A stretch of 64,000 nt of DNA from the NCBI RefSeq assembly GCF_017963645.1, contig NZ_JAGMWN010000005.1, positions 62,001-126,000 of the forward strand, given 5' to 3'. This document shows positions 63,994 to 64,000 of the stretch, piece by piece. The DNA is from Marivibrio halodurans (GTDB lineage Bacteria > Pseudomonadota > Alphaproteobacteria > UBA8366 > Aestuariispiraceae). The translations under genes were made by a program, and so were the position numbers. The notes under the pieces are model-generated. The model saw only the letters and a list, made by a program, of their open reading frames with translations, was not told the origin of the DNA and searched no databases. Every line of letters starts with the position of its first letter. The first letter of the stretch is position 1.

Positions 63994-64000
63994 GTACCCT

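Overview
The window is chromosomal DNA of a GC-rich (roughly two thirds G+C) alphaproteobacterium. The evidence is gene content and order: the ruvCAB-ybgC-tolQRAB-pal-cpoB-tilS-ftsH-glmM run, a ZapA gene followed by a 6S RNA candidate and 5-formyltetrahydrofolate cyclo-ligase, purL-bolA-grxD, and a transketolase-gap-class I aldolase-thiE group. A Rhodospirillales-like lineage is plausible, but I cannot place the genus. Almost all DNA is coding. Many very long antisense reading frames exist only because of the GC bias.

Layout. 1-1175: a TTC38-like TPR protein cut by the window edge. 1284-1560 and 8608-8792: two inverted copies of a short palindromic element that looks like a MITE. Between them lie fabI-aroC-GNAT (minus), a YihY/BrkB membrane protein (plus), purS-purQ-DUF2237 (minus) and a secreted esterase (plus). 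8.8-15.4 kb: exported TPR protein and purB (minus), then purL-bolA-monothiol glutaredoxin (plus). 15.5-23.2 kb: aminotransferase and gamma-glutamyltransferase-like lipoprotein, a periplasmic M48 protease with TPRs, a DsbA-like thiol oxidoreductase, sfsA, map and radC. 23.2-34.4 kb is a more accessory stretch: cardiolipin synthase, homogentisate dioxygenase-like and fumarylacetoacetase-like pair, MarR regulator, a TMADH-like flavoprotein, a PhyH dioxygenase behind a perfect 30-bp palindrome, an Ada/Ogt-like repair protein, GNAT, PhzF and a threonine dehydratase-like enzyme. 34.6-36.5 kb: a DUF1127 gene and a MocR-type regulator diverging from overlapping promoters.

36.6-51.5 kb is a long minus-strand block for envelope, DNA repair and proteostasis: yebC, ruvC, ruvA, ruvB, ybgC, tolQ, tolR, tolA, tolB, pal, cpoB, tilS, ftsH and glmM. 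Many genes overlap by 4 nt; a strong hairpin terminator follows ftsH. 51.9-54.8 kb holds an Hpt-domain protein, a YmdB-like phosphodiesterase, the cyclo-ligase, 6S RNA, zapA and a coiled-coil protein. 55.2-59.9 kb is central carbon metabolism: tkt, gap, fba, thiE. pgk, often present in this neighbourhood, is absent. A GST converges on thiE across a shared hairpin.

60.8-62.15 kb is the most foreign-looking part. It is AT-richer than everything around it and carries a small N6-adenine-type DNA methyltransferase with a near-consensus, apparently leaderless promoter. A small winged-helix-like protein overlaps it tail to tail by 4 nt, and there are degenerate small ORFs and a pair of crossing inverted repeats upstream. 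The window ends with a large sulfotransferase-family protein.

Best leads for something new: the paired MITE-like elements whose ends supply stop codons to neighbouring genes; the methyltransferase/winged-helix mini-island; the 30-bp operator in front of the PhyH gene; and the Glu-Pro-repeat TolA with a Tat-type TolB. I saw no CRISPR array, tRNA, rRNA, transposase or complete phage module.
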